63,738 nt of DNA from Caldilineales bacterium (lineage in GTDB: Bacteria; Chloroflexota; Anaerolineae; JAAEKA01): NCBI GenBank assembly GCA_025055015.1, contig JANWYQ010000088.1, forward strand, positions 1 through 63,738, given 5' to 3'. The position numbers were made by a program, and so were the translations under genes. Under the pieces are notes generated by a model. It made no database searches and had not been told where the DNA came from. It worked only from the letters and a program-made list of their open reading frames with translations. Positions 1 through 8,744 of this stretch are shown here, piece by piece; the stretch's first letter is position 1, and every line of letters begins with the position of its first letter.

Positions 1-110
1 TTGCGCCCTTCGTGGCCGCCAGTCGCTGTGGTTGAAGAAGCCGGCTCTGCGCCGACAATTCGCGTTCTCCGTGCTTCGCGTACTTCGTGCCCCTTCGCGC
101 CTTCGTGATC
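1..110. repeat. Intergenic TTCGTG-type periodic repeat
   Basis: This non-coding stretch carries CTTCG(C/T)G units at about 10-bp spacing, clearest at 74-107. A relative lies at 63025-63092. Nothing here resembles a gene, and the first gene starts at 247. Confidence 0.5.
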
Positions 111-127
111 CCGGTTTTTTCCCGAAC

Positions 128-158
128 TGTAGCGCAACTCCACAGGAGTTGCGTTACA
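128..158. repeat. Palindrome of the AACTCC/GGAGTT family
   Basis: Arms TGTAGCGCAACTCC and GGAGTTGCGTTACA (14 bp, one mismatch) enclose the loop ACA. It shares the CAACTC/GAGTTG core with the palindromes at 32370-32398 and 62828-62856. It lies about 90 bp upstream of the glycoside hydrolase start. Confidence 0.7.
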
Positions 159-246
159 TTCCAGAGTGCCTGGCAGGTGAGCGACGTTGTTTGTATTCTC
201 GTGTGATCCTATTCGTGGCCTCAGCTGGGCTGCCAGGAGTTGACCT

Positions 247-3200
247 ATGCACCGAACCCACCTCCTCTGGCTGACTGCGACGCTGTTGATCTGCTGCTTC
301 CTGGCAGCTTCGTTTCCGGAACGTCCGACCTGGGCATTGAGCCCCGCCACATCCGCGTCCTCGCCTCCCTCTCTCCCCGCAGGAGCGGGGGAGCCGGGGA
401 TGAGGTCTTATCTCCCTCTCCTCGCAGCAGAGGGAAGCACGGGGGTGACGTCCCTCCAGATCGCCAACGTGACGGAGAACGCCGACCCCGTCGGCCTCTA
501 CGAGAAGTTCGAGCTGACCTTCGACGTGCTGGGCAGCGTGGCCACCCTGCCCGACTTCCCCTACGACCCCGCGCCGCCCCCCGGCGTGCCCGCGGGCGTC
601 GGCATCACCGTGGAGGCCCTCTTTACCCCCGACAACTGGGCCACCACCCTGGTGCAGCCCGCGTTCCGCTACCAGGCCTACCAGTCGCAGTGCGTGGGCA
701 GCGACGATCCCGCCACCTGCCCGGACGGCCGCAACTGGCTCTACCCGCAGGGGAACCCGGTCTGGAAGGTGCGCTTCGCGCCGCAGCAGGTCGGGGCCTG
801 GCGCTACCGCCTGCGGGCCACTGACGCCTCCGGCACCGTGGAGAGCGCCGAGGGCAGCTTCACCGCTGTGCCATCCACCGATCCTCTCAACCACGGCTTC
901 GTGCGGATCAGCCGCACCGACCCCGGCTACTTCGAGTACTCCGACGGCACCCCCTTCATCGGCGTGGGCCACGGCACCGACTTCGGCAGCGACCGCTTCA
1001 CCTTCTTCGTGGACGAGGAGATGGCCCGCTTCGCCGCCAACCGGGTCAACTTCCTGCGCACCTGGATGAGCGGCAGCAGCATCTACATGGCGCCCTGGAA
1101 CCCCTGGTACTCCCACCACCTGCCCGGCGAGGGGGGCTACTTCAACGCGGCGAGCCTGACCTACGCCGAGGCCTACGCCGACCACGTCTTCTCCCTGCGG
1201 CTGTGGGACTACCCCGACCCCGGCGTGGAGGGCCGGCGCAACCCCTGCATGTTCCAGGGCTTCGTCAACGACATCGCGGTCAAGCCCAACACCACCTACC
1301 AGCTCCGCGTCCGCGTGCGCACCGTGGGCGTGACCGGCCCGCGCGACGGCCGCTATCCCTACGGCTTCACCGTGCGCACCGCCGGCTGGCTGGGCGATAC
1401 CTGCGCCGACCCTGCGCAGACTGCCGAATGGTCCACCCGACTGGTGGGCCATCGCGCCGGCACCACGGCCTGGGGCGAGATGACCGGGGCCTTCACCACC
1501 GGCCCCGACCAACGCTTCCTGGACAACCTCTACCTGATCCTGGAGAACACCACCGGCGGAAACGCCTACGTGGACGAGGTATCGCTGCGGGAGGCGGTCG
1601 GCGGCCAGCCCAGCGGCCCGGAGCTCCTGCGCAAGAACCGCTTCGCCTACCAGCGCTACTTCGACCCCCTGCCGGCCTGGCAGTGGGATTACATCTTCGA
1701 GCGCGCGGCGGCCAGCGGCGTGACCATCCGCCCCGTGGTGCTGGAGAAGAACGACTGGATCGCCAACCACCTGGACGCCAACGGCAACCCGGTCGGCGCG
1801 TACTACGATCTCGACAACAACCGCTTCTACGCCGCGCCGAACACGGCGGTGCGGCGCTACCACGAGTACTTCTGGCGCTACCTGATCGCGCGATGGGGCT
1901 ACTCGCGGGCGGTGCACTCGTGGGAGCTGATCAACGAGGGGGACCCGTACAACGGCAACCACTACGCCATGGCCGACGCGTTCGGCCGCTTCATGCGCGC
2001 CCACGACCCCCACGGCCACCCGGTCACCACCTCCAACTGGCACAGCTTCCCCCAGGTGGAGTTCTGGGCCAACCCGGCCTACAGCGGCGTGGACTACGCC
2101 GACATCCACGAGTACGCCTGCTGCGGCAACCGCTATGCGGGCTGGGCGAGGGACATCGGCGATCCGCTGGCGCTGGAGACGCGGCCGGCCTATGTGGTCG
2201 GCGGCCGGGGCGCGTCAGTGCGCATCCCCGGTGCGATCCAGTTCAACAACGCGGGCGGCACCCCTCGCTCCCTGGCCATCCGCGGCCGCGGGGAGTGGGT
2301 GATCCGCTACCGGATGAAGGCGGAGGGCTTCACGGGGACGTGCAGCTTCGGCCTCCCCAACTCCTTGGCCGGCCCGCGGCTGCTGTGGATCCTGGACGAC
2401 AGCCAGAGCAGCGTGGTGCCGCCGCCGGCCGAGGAGGGCAAGTCGTGGCTGTGCACCGCGCCCGCCGGCACCTACGACTGGCGCACCTTCGACAGCCGGT
2501 ACACCCACGACGGCCTCCTCGCGCCCGCGTCGGAGCGCATCATCCTGAACGACGACGGCATCCACAGCCTGTCCATCTGGTTCCAGAACGGCTTCGGCAC
2601 CGGCGGCAACGCCTGGATTGACGAGGTGGAGCTGATCGGCCCCGCCGGTCAGCGGGTCTACGTCAACGGCGAGTTCGACCCCACCGTGCTGTGGGAAGAC
2701 GCCGCGCACCTGACCGCGTCCCTCAGCCGGCAGATCGGCGGCCGCGCGGCCTCCGGGCCGGGCAAGCCGGTGACGCGCGGGGAGGTGGCCCTGGGCGACG
2801 CCGACGACTACCGGGGGGACGAGAACCACGACCAGAGCCTGGACACGGCGGGCGTGTGGCTGCACACCTTCGTGTGGGGCCAGATCAACCCCGGCGGCCT
2901 GTACGAGCTCTATTGGGATCCCATCAACATCCGGCGCTACAACCTCTACGGCCACTTCCGCGCCTTCCGCAACTTCATGGACGGCATCCCGCTGAACAAC
3001 GGCCGGTACGCCGACCTGCGGGCCGCGGCCTCCCATCCCGACCTGATCGTGCTGGGCCAGGCGGACCGCACGGCCGGCCGCGGGCACCTGTACGTGCGCC
3101 ATCGGCTGTACACGTGGCGCAACGCGGTGGACGGCATGGCCATCCCCCCGCTGGCCGGCTCGGTGAGCATACCCGACCTGGCGCCGGGGGTCTACCGGGT

Positions 3201-3666
3201 GGAGTGGTGGAACCCGTGGACAGGCGCGGCGACGGGTGTGCAGGACGTCGCGGTGACCGGCAGCGAGCTGACCCTGGCGCTGCCGACGCCCCTCTCCACC
3301 TCCGTTGCGGCCAAGTTCGCCCCCCTGGCCGTGGCCGACCTGCGGATCGCGCGCGTTCCGACGGGCGTCCAGCTGCGCTGGCGCGACTTGGGCGGCGGGG
3401 TGCAGCGCTACCAGGTGTGGCGCAGCGCGCAGCCCTACTTCCGGCCCGGCGACCCCGGCTCAAGTCGTATCGCAGACAACGTGCCCCCTGTGCCCGGCGG
3501 CGAGGTGGTCTTCACCGACGACAACAGCCGCGCGGGGAACACGGCGGTCAACGACGTCTACCTGGTGGTGGCGGTGGTGGCCGGCCAGCCCTCCGCGCCC
3601 TCGAACCGTGTGGGGGAGTTCGACTTCGGGCTGACGGCGGGGAGTTCTACCAACCGACGGTTCTAA
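247..3666 (+). CDS. Secreted multidomain glycoside hydrolase (GH-A clan, DUF5060-like N-terminus)
   Basis: A 1139-residue exported enzyme, probably hydrolysing a polysaccharide outside the cell. Residues 1-30 form a signal peptide and RSYLPLL follows at 53-59. An Ig-like DUF5060-type domain (about 68-215) precedes a GH5-like barrel. The acid/base is likely E564 in WELINEGD and the nucleophile E846 in TRGEVALG. Two jelly-roll modules (about 310-450 and 650-818) appear to be inserted into the barrel. The last ~100 residues are an FN3-like domain ending RVGEFDFGLT, shared with the proteins at 4574-8134 and 52318-54264. AGGAG at 235-239 sets the start. The tail after LTAG runs into vapC remnant sequence, so the natural stop may be lost. 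The substrate is unknown. Confidence 0.8.
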   Translation: MHRTHLLWLTATLLICCFLAASFPERPTWALSPATSASSPPSLPAGAGEPGMRSYLPLLAAEGSTGVTSLQIANVTENADPVGLYEKFELTFDVLGSVATLPDFPYDPAPPPGVPAGVGITVEALFTPDNWATTLVQPAFRYQAYQSQCVGSDDPATCPDGRNWLYPQGNPVWKVRFAPQQVGAWRYRLRATDASGTVESAEGSFTAVPSTDPLNHGFVRISRTDPGYFEYSDGTPFIGVGHGTDFGSDRFTFFVDEEMARFAANRVNFLRTWMSGSSIYMAPWNPWYSHHLPGEGGYFNAASLTYAEAYADHVFSLRLWDYPDPGVEGRRNPCMFQGFVNDIAVKPNTTYQLRVRVRTVGVTGPRDGRYPYGFTVRTAGWLGDTCADPAQTAEWSTRLVGHRAGTTAWGEMTGAFTTGPDQRFLDNLYLILENTTGGNAYVDEVSLREAVGGQPSGPELLRKNRFAYQRYFDPLPAWQWDYIFERAAASGVTIRPVVLEKNDWIANHLDANGNPVGAYYDLDNNRFYAAPNTAVRRYHEYFWRYLIARWGYSRAVHSWELINEGDPYNGNHYAMADAFGRFMRAHDPHGHPVTTSNWHSFPQVEFWANPAYSGVDYADIHEYACCGNRYAGWARDIGDPLALETRPAYVVGGRGASVRIPGAIQFNNAGGTPRSLAIRGRGEWVIRYRMKAEGFTGTCSFGLPNSLAGPRLLWILDDSQSSVVPPPAEEGKSWLCTAPAGTYDWRTFDSRYTHDGLLAPASERIILNDDGIHSLSIWFQNGFGTGGNAWIDEVELIGPAGQRVYVNGEFDPTVLWEDAAHLTASLSRQIGGRAASGPGKPVTRGEVALGDADDYRGDENHDQSLDTAGVWLHTFVWGQINPGGLYELYWDPINIRRYNLYGHFRAFRNFMDGIPLNNGRYADLRAAASHPDLIVLGQADRTAGRGHLYVRHRLYTWRNAVDGMAIPPLAGSVSIPDLAPGVYRVEWWNPWTGAATGVQDVAVTGSELTLALPTPLSTSVAAKFAPLAVADLRIARVPTGVQLRWRDLGGGVQRYQVWRSAQPYFRPGDPGSSRIADNVPPVPGGEVVFTDDNSRAGNTAVNDVYLVVAVVAGQPSAPSNRVGEFDFGLTAGSSTNRRF

Positions 3667-3746
3667 GACCCTCGATCTCGTCGAACGGCATCCTCCGCAA
3701 ACAGAGCGATGATGACGTTGGTGTCCAACAGATATCTACCACTCAT
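3663..3746 (-). pseudogene. Truncated VapC-type PIN toxin (N-terminal remnant)
   Basis: The first 27 codons of a PIN-domain ribonuclease remain, beginning MSGRYLLDTNVIIALFAED with the first catalytic Asp in LLDTN. The frame then stops at TAG inside the 3' end of the convergent glycoside hydrolase gene. A normal VapC has about 130-140 residues, so more than 100 are missing. The start overlaps the end of the antitoxin gene by 11 bp, the usual VapBC arrangement. The remnant cannot encode an active nuclease. A deletion joining vapC to the hydrolase end is the simplest explanation. Confidence 0.75.
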
Positions 3747-3963
3747 TGGCGTCAATTCGTTCACACCCTTCTTCGATAGCAAAACGCATCAACTGCAGAT
3801 CGTCGGCCGGTATCGCACCTGCGAAGGGCAGGAGCTGGCTGCCGGGTGCACCCCGGAAAGCGGAGCCAGCAAGCGCGCGGGTATACTCAAACACACGCCA
3901 TTGCGACTCGTACGGCAGGACTTTCAGTTGTTCGACGATCTTGTCTACAATCGGTGTGCTCAT
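3736..3963 (-). CDS. VapB-like antitoxin
   Basis: A 75-residue acidic protein that reads like antitoxins paired with PIN toxins: an N-terminal segment (LPYESQWRVFEYTRAL) and a toxin-binding tail with FAGAIPADDLQLM and IEEGCERIDANEW. It follows the nucleotidyltransferase gene and overlaps the vapC remnant. I place the start at the second copy of a tandemly duplicated ATG region. The first ATG (3980), closest to GGAGGAG, reads only six codons before TGA, and that TGA overlaps the second ATG, so re-initiation is plausible. Its toxin partner is truncated, leaving an orphan antitoxin. Confidence 0.7.
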   Translation of the reverse strand: MSTPIVDKIVEQLKVLPYESQWRVFEYTRALAGSAFRGAPGSQLLPFAGAIPADDLQLMRFAIEEGCERIDANEW

Positions 3964-3985
3964 GCTGTCGGTGTGCTCATGCTGT
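3951..3985. repeat. 17-bp perfect tandem duplication over the antitoxin start
   Basis: TCGGTGTGCTCATGCTG occurs twice in tandem (3951-3967 and 3968-3984) plus one more matching base. On the minus strand each unit carries an ATGAGCACACCGA start. The duplication changes the frame and separates the Shine-Dalgarno from the working start codon. Confidence 0.9.
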
Positions 3986-4459
3986 TCTCCTCCATAGCTC
4001 TTGCTGAGTTCGTCCAAGCGCCTCTCGATACCGCTGAACTCGACGCTCATGCCTTGCTCCTTTCAAAATGTCCTGGCGCTGCGCCTCCAGAAACGGTAGA
4101 TAGTCCCCGTAGAGGCTCATCACCGTCGCCTCGTACTCGACTCGTTCCGCCAGGCTGCACTGGTACAAGAGCTTGCCCTGCGCGATGACCGCGTAGGCCA
4201 GCTCGATCGGCGCCCGGTTGAGAATAACTAGGTCTACCCGCTGGCCGTCGAGGGCAGTCGAGAAGAGATGCTCCAGATGCGCGCGGCATTGCGCCACCGG
4301 CGCGTCCTCTGTCAGCAGCACGGCCAGGTCCACATCGCTCAGCGGACCGGTGGTGCCGCTGACCTGCGAGCCGAAGAGGTACACCAGCCGCACCTGGGCC
4401 TGCTGGCCGGCCATGGCCGCGATCTGTTGTTGGAGGTCAGGAAAATCGAAAGCTGACAT
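3977..4459 (-). CDS. MNT-type minimal nucleotidyltransferase
   Basis: A 160-residue protein with the nucleotidyltransferase signature GSQVSG...SDVDLAV (G30, S31, D42, D44) and a third likely acidic residue, D76 in QRVDLVIL. Such proteins transfer nucleotides to targets; the MntA branch AMPylates the HepT toxin. No HepT-like gene is adjacent; the next gene is a VapB-like antitoxin. GGAG lies 5-8 bp before the chosen ATG. An upstream in-frame extension to 4528 has no such site. The stop TGA overlaps the first copy of the antitoxin ATG, indicating one operon. Its exact role is unknown. Confidence 0.75.
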   Translation of the reverse strand: MSAFDFPDLQQQIAAMAGQQAQVRLVYLFGSQVSGTTGPLSDVDLAVLLTEDAPVAQCRAHLEHLFSTALDGQRVDLVILNRAPIELAYAVIAQGKLLYQCSLAERVEYEATVMSLYGDYLPFLEAQRQDILKGARHERRVQRYREALGRTQQELWRRTA

Positions 4460-4573
4460 GGAAGCTCCAAGCGTCACGCACCGGTCTCGCTCTGGCAGCA
4501 TTCTACCACTGCCCGGCAGCGCCGTCAATCAAGTCGCTTGATGCGGCAGTCGGTCTCCAGCACCGCTCACCGC

Positions 4574-7500
4574 TCACGGCGCTCCCGGCGTCAGGGAGAA
4601 CTCGAACTCGCCGACGCGCGCCGAATACCCAGACTGGTCGAAGCCGTTGAAGGACTGGGCCACGTAGAAGGTCATGCTGCCGGGCTGACCCAGGGCGCCG
4701 GCGTCCACCGTAGTGGTGGCCGAGGTGGTCCGCCACGTCGCGCCGGGCGCGAAGTAGGGATTGGCCGTGTCTCGGTACAATCGGTAGCCCGTGGCGCCGG
4801 GCACGGCCGGCCAGCTCAGCCGCAGGTTGGCGCCGTCGGCCGCGGCGGTTACTGCGGGCGCGGGCAGGGGCCGCAGCAGCGCATACCACAGGGTCTTGTG
4901 GACGCCGGTGTTCACCGTGAACTGGAGCTGGCTGCCGCTGACGGTGGCGCTGAGCTGCGTCTTCCTGGCGCCGGTCTCGTCCAGAGCCCACACCTGCACC
5001 GAGCCGGGGTTGCTCACCGTCAGGGTCACCGTGGCCTGGAAGGGCTCCACCAGCGACGGCGGGCCGCCCCAGTTGGTGAGGGTTGTCCCTTCGGCGTTCC
5101 AGGTCTGGCCGGTGTTCTCGGTGCGGGTGAAGACGCCCAGGATCACCTGGCCGGAGGAGGACAGCGGCAGGCCGTCGCGGCTCTGCGCGGTGACGACCGC
5201 AAACTGGGCCGTGGCCGAGGGCACGGCCAGGCTCAGGTTGCTCAGGCTGACGGTGCGGCCGGCCAGGAAGCCGACGGCGCCCTGGGCCTGGGCGGCGTCG
5301 AAGGTCACCAGGCCGCGGCTGGGGTCGCTGACGTCCCAGCGCAGTTGCCCGCCCGCGCTGACGTAGACCGGGCCGCTGGGGGTGGGCAGGGAGGGGGTGA
5401 CCGGCGCCGCTGCGTTGAAGTCGCCGATGCGCAGCCGGCTGCCGAAGACCGCGGCCGGGCTCACCCCCTTGGCCTCCTGCAGGTACTGGGCCACGCTGCC
5501 GCCCCAGCCGTACAGCGCGCTGTCGTAGCGCTCCGCCTCGGTGAAGCTCAGCGTGCTCGCCGTGGGCGCCGGCGCGGTCTGGTAGTCCAGGAACAGGCGG
5601 GACGCAATGGGCATCAGGCCGGTCATGATGGGGTTGCCGGCCAGGTCGAAGAAGGTGGTGCTGTACTGGGCGTTGTAGTAGAGCTGGTCCTGGTAGTAGG
5701 CGAACTGGAAGACCGCGTCCCAGTCCTGGAGGTTGGCGATCAGGGCCACGAGGATGGGCGCCTCGGCCTGGTAGCGGTTGGGGAAGGCATCGTTGAACTC
5801 GGTGATGGTGAACGGCTTGCCCTGCACCGCGGTCACCGCCTTGTCGAACAGGCCCGTGAAGGGGGAGTTCACCCACGGCTGGTTGGTGATGTACCAGCCG
5901 GTGGGGGACCAGGGCGGGTCGTAGGGCCAGTAGGGGTGGTCCCAGTACAGGTGGTTGTCCACGAAGTCCAGCTGGGACATGGCGTAGATGTCGGCCAGGC
6001 TGTCAATGTAGCTGGCGGTGCCGGTGTTCAGCGGGCCGGGGTGGTTCGTGTGCAGGTAGGTGCGCATGCCGCTGTAGAAGGCGCGCTGCGTCTCATCGTA
6101 GAAGCGCAGGGTGTCGCGTATCCGCTGGGGTGTGTACCGGTAGACCTCGCTGCGGCGGATGCGGGCCACGTTGTTCCCCTCCAGGCTCTCGCCCGCCAGC
6201 AGGCCTTTCCTGTTGTACGGCTTCAGGCTGACGTTGTCAATCCAGATGGTGCGGACGCTTTGCCCCAGGTCGAACACCACGCGGCCGTCGGCGTCGCTGG
6301 CCGTGGCGGTGAAGACGAACTCGAAGGGCTGCCAGCTGGCCGTGGCCTCGACCCAACCCCACAGCCCCAGCCCCTCCCAGGGGTCGTGGTTCTGCATGAC
6401 CCCCACCAAGAAGCCGCCCGGCGCGCTGGTCCTGGCGTCGAAGGTCAGGCGGTAGGTCTGGCCCGCCACGATGTTCAGCCCGCCCTGGCTGACCTGCACG
6501 TGCCAGCTCACCCCCGACACTGCGGTCACGTTGGCGCGCAGGGAGCGGCTGCCGTGGGTGAAGGTGCTGGTGTCGGTGGTGAAGGTGGCCGCGGCCGGCG
6601 CAAAGACGCTGGGGGCCCACGGCGGGATGCCGGTCTCGAAGCTGCCGTTGGCCAGCATCTCCGTCTCCGGCACCGGGCTGGCCGGCGCCCAGGCGGCCTG
6701 GAGCGCGGCCGTGCTGCCGTAGCGGTTCTCCAGCCAGCCCAGCCAGCCGTCCCATGCGTCCACCTCCCGGAAGACGAAGCTGTCGAACCAGAGGGTGCGC
6801 ACGGCCTGGCCGACGCTGAACGCCAGCTGCGCGCCGCCGTAGAGGGTCTCGGTGGCGGTGAAGGTGTAGTCGTACACCTGCCACCCCGTGGTCAGGTTGA
6901 TCGTCTGCGCCCAGCCCAGGGCATCCCACGGGTCGCTGGCGCGCATGACCGTCGCGTAGACCGTGGTCGGCGTGCTGGCGCGCGCGGCGAAGCGCACGCG
7001 ATAGGCCCGGCCGGCCTGCAACGCCAGGTTGGACTGGCCGAACTGGGCATGCCAGTCGGTGCCGGAGACCGATGTCACCTGCACCTGGAGCGCCTGGCTG
7101 CCTTCGTAGGCCGGGGTCGTGGCGATGAAGGTGGCGTTGGCCCCGCCGGTGGTCCAGGTCCACCAGTCGGTCAGGCCGCTCTCGAAGCCGGGGTTGCGCA
7201 GGCGCACGATGCGCGGCCCCGCGCCGGCCAGGTCGGTCCAGCCGTCCAGCTCCAGGCTGGAGAAGGCAGGGAAGCTGCTGCTGTCCCCCGGCCGGTGGTT
7301 GAGCCAGTCGGAGACCCAGGAGAGGAAGAAGCTGTCCTCGTTGCTGGTCTCGGTGGTGAAGATGACGGGGTCGTCCTGGTAGGCCAGGCCGGTGTAGGGG
7401 TTGACGTGGTTCAGGAGCTGCGCCGCGTACTTCTCCTGCAGCCCGCGCATCACCGGGTCGAACAGCGTGGCGCCCTTGTTGAAGTAGACGCTCGAGCTCT

Positions 7501-8134
7501 GGAACTCCGGCGCGTCCACCACGCCGTCGCCCAGGGTGAAGTTGCGGCTGACGTGCAGGTTCAGGTCCACGTAGATGCCGTGGCGCTTGAGCTGGTAGAT
7601 CAGGTAGTCCAGCCGGCCGAGCTGCACCGGGTCCATCACCTGGGTGTTGTTCCAGTACTCCAGCCAGATGCCGCCGGGCCGGCTGAACCAGTCAATGTGG
7701 TGGAAGCGCACCGCGTTGAAGCCCAGCTTGGCCAGCCGGCGGGCCAGCTTCTCGGCCGCCTGCGCGTCGGGGAACTCGCCGGAGCCGCTGGGCGGGTGGT
7801 CGGGGGAGGGCGGGAACGCAGCGCTGAAGGTGAGGTTGGTGCCCCAGAAGCGGGCGCGCTCGCCGGTGTTGCTGAAGCGGAAGTGGCCGTCGGGCCCCAC
7901 CACGACGCGGCCGCGGGCGTTGATCACCGCCGAGAGGTCGTCGCCCGGGGCGTCCCGCAGCAGGTCGGAGGCGTCAATGGGCGTAGCCGTGGCGTCGTCC
8001 CACGGCAGGGTCAGGGGGAACCAGGTGGAGGTGTCGGTTGTGGGCTGCGGAGCTGCGCCCGCAGCCAGGACGGGGTGGGCGAGCAAGAGGACCAGCAGGG
8101 TGAGGAGAGGCAGGGGGGAGCGCAGCGCGTTCAT
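4574..8134 (-). CDS. Secreted glycoside hydrolase with tandem CBM-like inserts
   Basis: A 1186-residue exported enzyme with a signal peptide at 1-25. A GH-A-type barrel starts near residue 90. The candidate acid/base is E266 (TTETSNEDSFF) and the candidate nucleophile E779 (ITEFN). Between them lie two similar CBM4/9-like jelly rolls (about 311-457 and 492-637), both with VSG-(T/V)-(D/S)-WH, DPW and (T/V)GQ-(A/S)-VRT motifs, evidently a tandem duplication. The C-terminus is FN3-like and ends RVGEFEFSLTPGAP, matching the tails of the 247-3666 and 52318-54264 products. It probably degrades a plant or algal polysaccharide; family and substrate cannot be fixed by eye. It is transcribed away from the protease at 8745, with TACAAT at 8279-8284 as a possible -10. 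Confidence 0.8.
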   Translation of the reverse strand: MNALRSPLPLLTLLVLLLAHPVLAAGAAPQPTTDTSTWFPLTLPWDDATATPIDASDLLRDAPGDDLSAVINARGRVVVGPDGHFRFSNTGERARFWGTNLTFSAAFPPSPDHPPSGSGEFPDAQAAEKLARRLAKLGFNAVRFHHIDWFSRPGGIWLEYWNNTQVMDPVQLGRLDYLIYQLKRHGIYVDLNLHVSRNFTLGDGVVDAPEFQSSSVYFNKGATLFDPVMRGLQEKYAAQLLNHVNPYTGLAYQDDPVIFTTETSNEDSFFLSWVSDWLNHRPGDSSSFPAFSSLELDGWTDLAGAGPRIVRLRNPGFESGLTDWWTWTTGGANATFIATTPAYEGSQALQVQVTSVSGTDWHAQFGQSNLALQAGRAYRVRFAARASTPTTVYATVMRASDPWDALGWAQTINLTTGWQVYDYTFTATETLYGGAQLAFSVGQAVRTLWFDSFVFREVDAWDGWLGWLENRYGSTAALQAAWAPASPVPETEMLANGSFETGIPPWAPSVFAPAAATFTTDTSTFTHGSRSLRANVTAVSGVSWHVQVSQGGLNIVAGQTYRLTFDARTSAPGGFLVGVMQNHDPWEGLGLWGWVEATASWQPFEFVFTATASDADGRVVFDLGQSVRTIWIDNVSLKPYNRKGLLAGESLEGNNVARIRRSEVYRYTPQRIRDTLRFYDETQRAFYSGMRTYLHTNHPGPLNTGTASYIDSLADIYAMSQLDFVDNHLYWDHPYWPYDPPWSPTGWYITNQPWVNSPFTGLFDKAVTAVQGKPFTITEFNDAFPNRYQAEAPILVALIANLQDWDAVFQFAYYQDQLYYNAQYSTTFFDLAGNPIMTGLMPIASRLFLDYQTAPAPTASTLSFTEAERYDSALYGWGGSVAQYLQEAKGVSPAAVFGSRLRIGDFNAAAPVTPSLPTPSGPVYVSAGGQLRWDVSDPSRGLVTFDAAQAQGAVGFLAGRTVSLSNLSLAVPSATAQFAVVTAQSRDGLPLSSSGQVILGVFTRTENTGQTWNAEGTTLTNWGGPPSLVEPFQATVTLTVSNPGSVQVWALDETGARKTQLSATVSGSQLQFTVNTGVHKTLWYALLRPLPAPAVTAAADGANLRLSWPAVPGATGYRLYRDTANPYFAPGATWRTTSATTTVDAGALGQPGSMTFYVAQSFNGFDQSGYSARVGEFEFSLTPGAP

Positions 8135-8338
8135 CGGTGGACCTCGCTGGGACGGCTCGCGGGCGCGTGCGGGCGTAAAATCGTGCAGTCGTGACCTCGT
8201 GAGGTCGGGTGGAGGCGTGGGTGGTCAGGGTGTGCGAGTTGTCGAGCCGATGGGCGTCGAGCCTCTGGGCGGGCTCTGATTGTAGCACCACTGCTGCGGG
8301 CGAGCTAATCAGCGCGGCGCGGCCGCCGGGCGGAGGCT

Positions 8339-8542
8339 GCCGGGCGATCAAATCGCCCGGCCACCAAGCAGCGCCCCATGAACGGGGCTGGGCATCAGGC
8401 CGGCACACGAGCCCGCTTCAGCGGGTGCCGCCTCTGGGCCGGGGGACTTCATCCCCCGGCCTTCGCCCGGCCTCATCCCAGCGCCCCATCAACGGGGCTG
8501 AGCGGCCGGCGCTGTCTTGGCGCCCGGTTGTTCATAACCGGG
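8339..8542. repeat. Cluster of six short hairpins in a 610-bp gene-free gap
   Basis: The gap 8135-8744 holds no convincing gene. It contains six stem-loops: 8339-8361 (GCCGGGCGAT/ATCGCCCGGC), about 8372-8389 (CCCC/GGGG), 8410-8425 (CCCGC TTCA GCGGG), 8437-8461 (GGCCGGGGGA/TCCCCCGGCC), 8480-8501 (near-copy of the second) and 8523-8542 (CCCGGTT/AACCGGG). Several loops carry TTCA or TGAA. They resemble REP-like intergenic elements. Confidence 0.7.
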
Positions 8543-8650
8543 GCGGCCTGCCAAAACAAGCCCTACACCTCAGCGGAAAAAGTTGGACTGATCTGTTGAG
8601 CTTCAAAACAGCGCTCGGCGACGGGCCTCCGAGCGAGATCGAGCAGGTGC

Positions 8651-8679
8651 TTGCCTCGCGCTGTGGCCTGTGGTAGAAT
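8651..8679 (+). promoter_or_regulatory. Promoter of the secreted protease gene
   Basis: TTGCCT (8651-8656), 17 bp, then TAGAAT (8674-8679), about 65 bp before the start at 8745. Confidence 0.6.
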
Positions 8680-8744
8680 GCCCTTGCCGTTTCCTCCTTG
8701 TCCCCGGCGCCGGGGAGCCTCACAAGCGCTGAGAAGAGGAGCCC

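Noticed and set aside
154..2109. A 651-codon minus-strand frame opposite the first hydrolase
   Set aside because: Low-complexity Val/Gly/Arg-rich shadow of the plus-strand gene.
3736..4050. Longer antitoxin starting at 4050
   Set aside because: It has a Shine-Dalgarno-like AAGGAG, but its first 29 codons are out-of-frame nucleotidyltransferase sequence and do not resemble antitoxin N-termini.
4538..8194. A 1218-codon plus-strand frame opposite the glycoside hydrolase
   Set aside because: Long antisense frames are expected at this GC content; it has no domains and repetitive Arg/Gly/Val-rich sequence, while the minus frame has a signal peptide and catalytic motifs.
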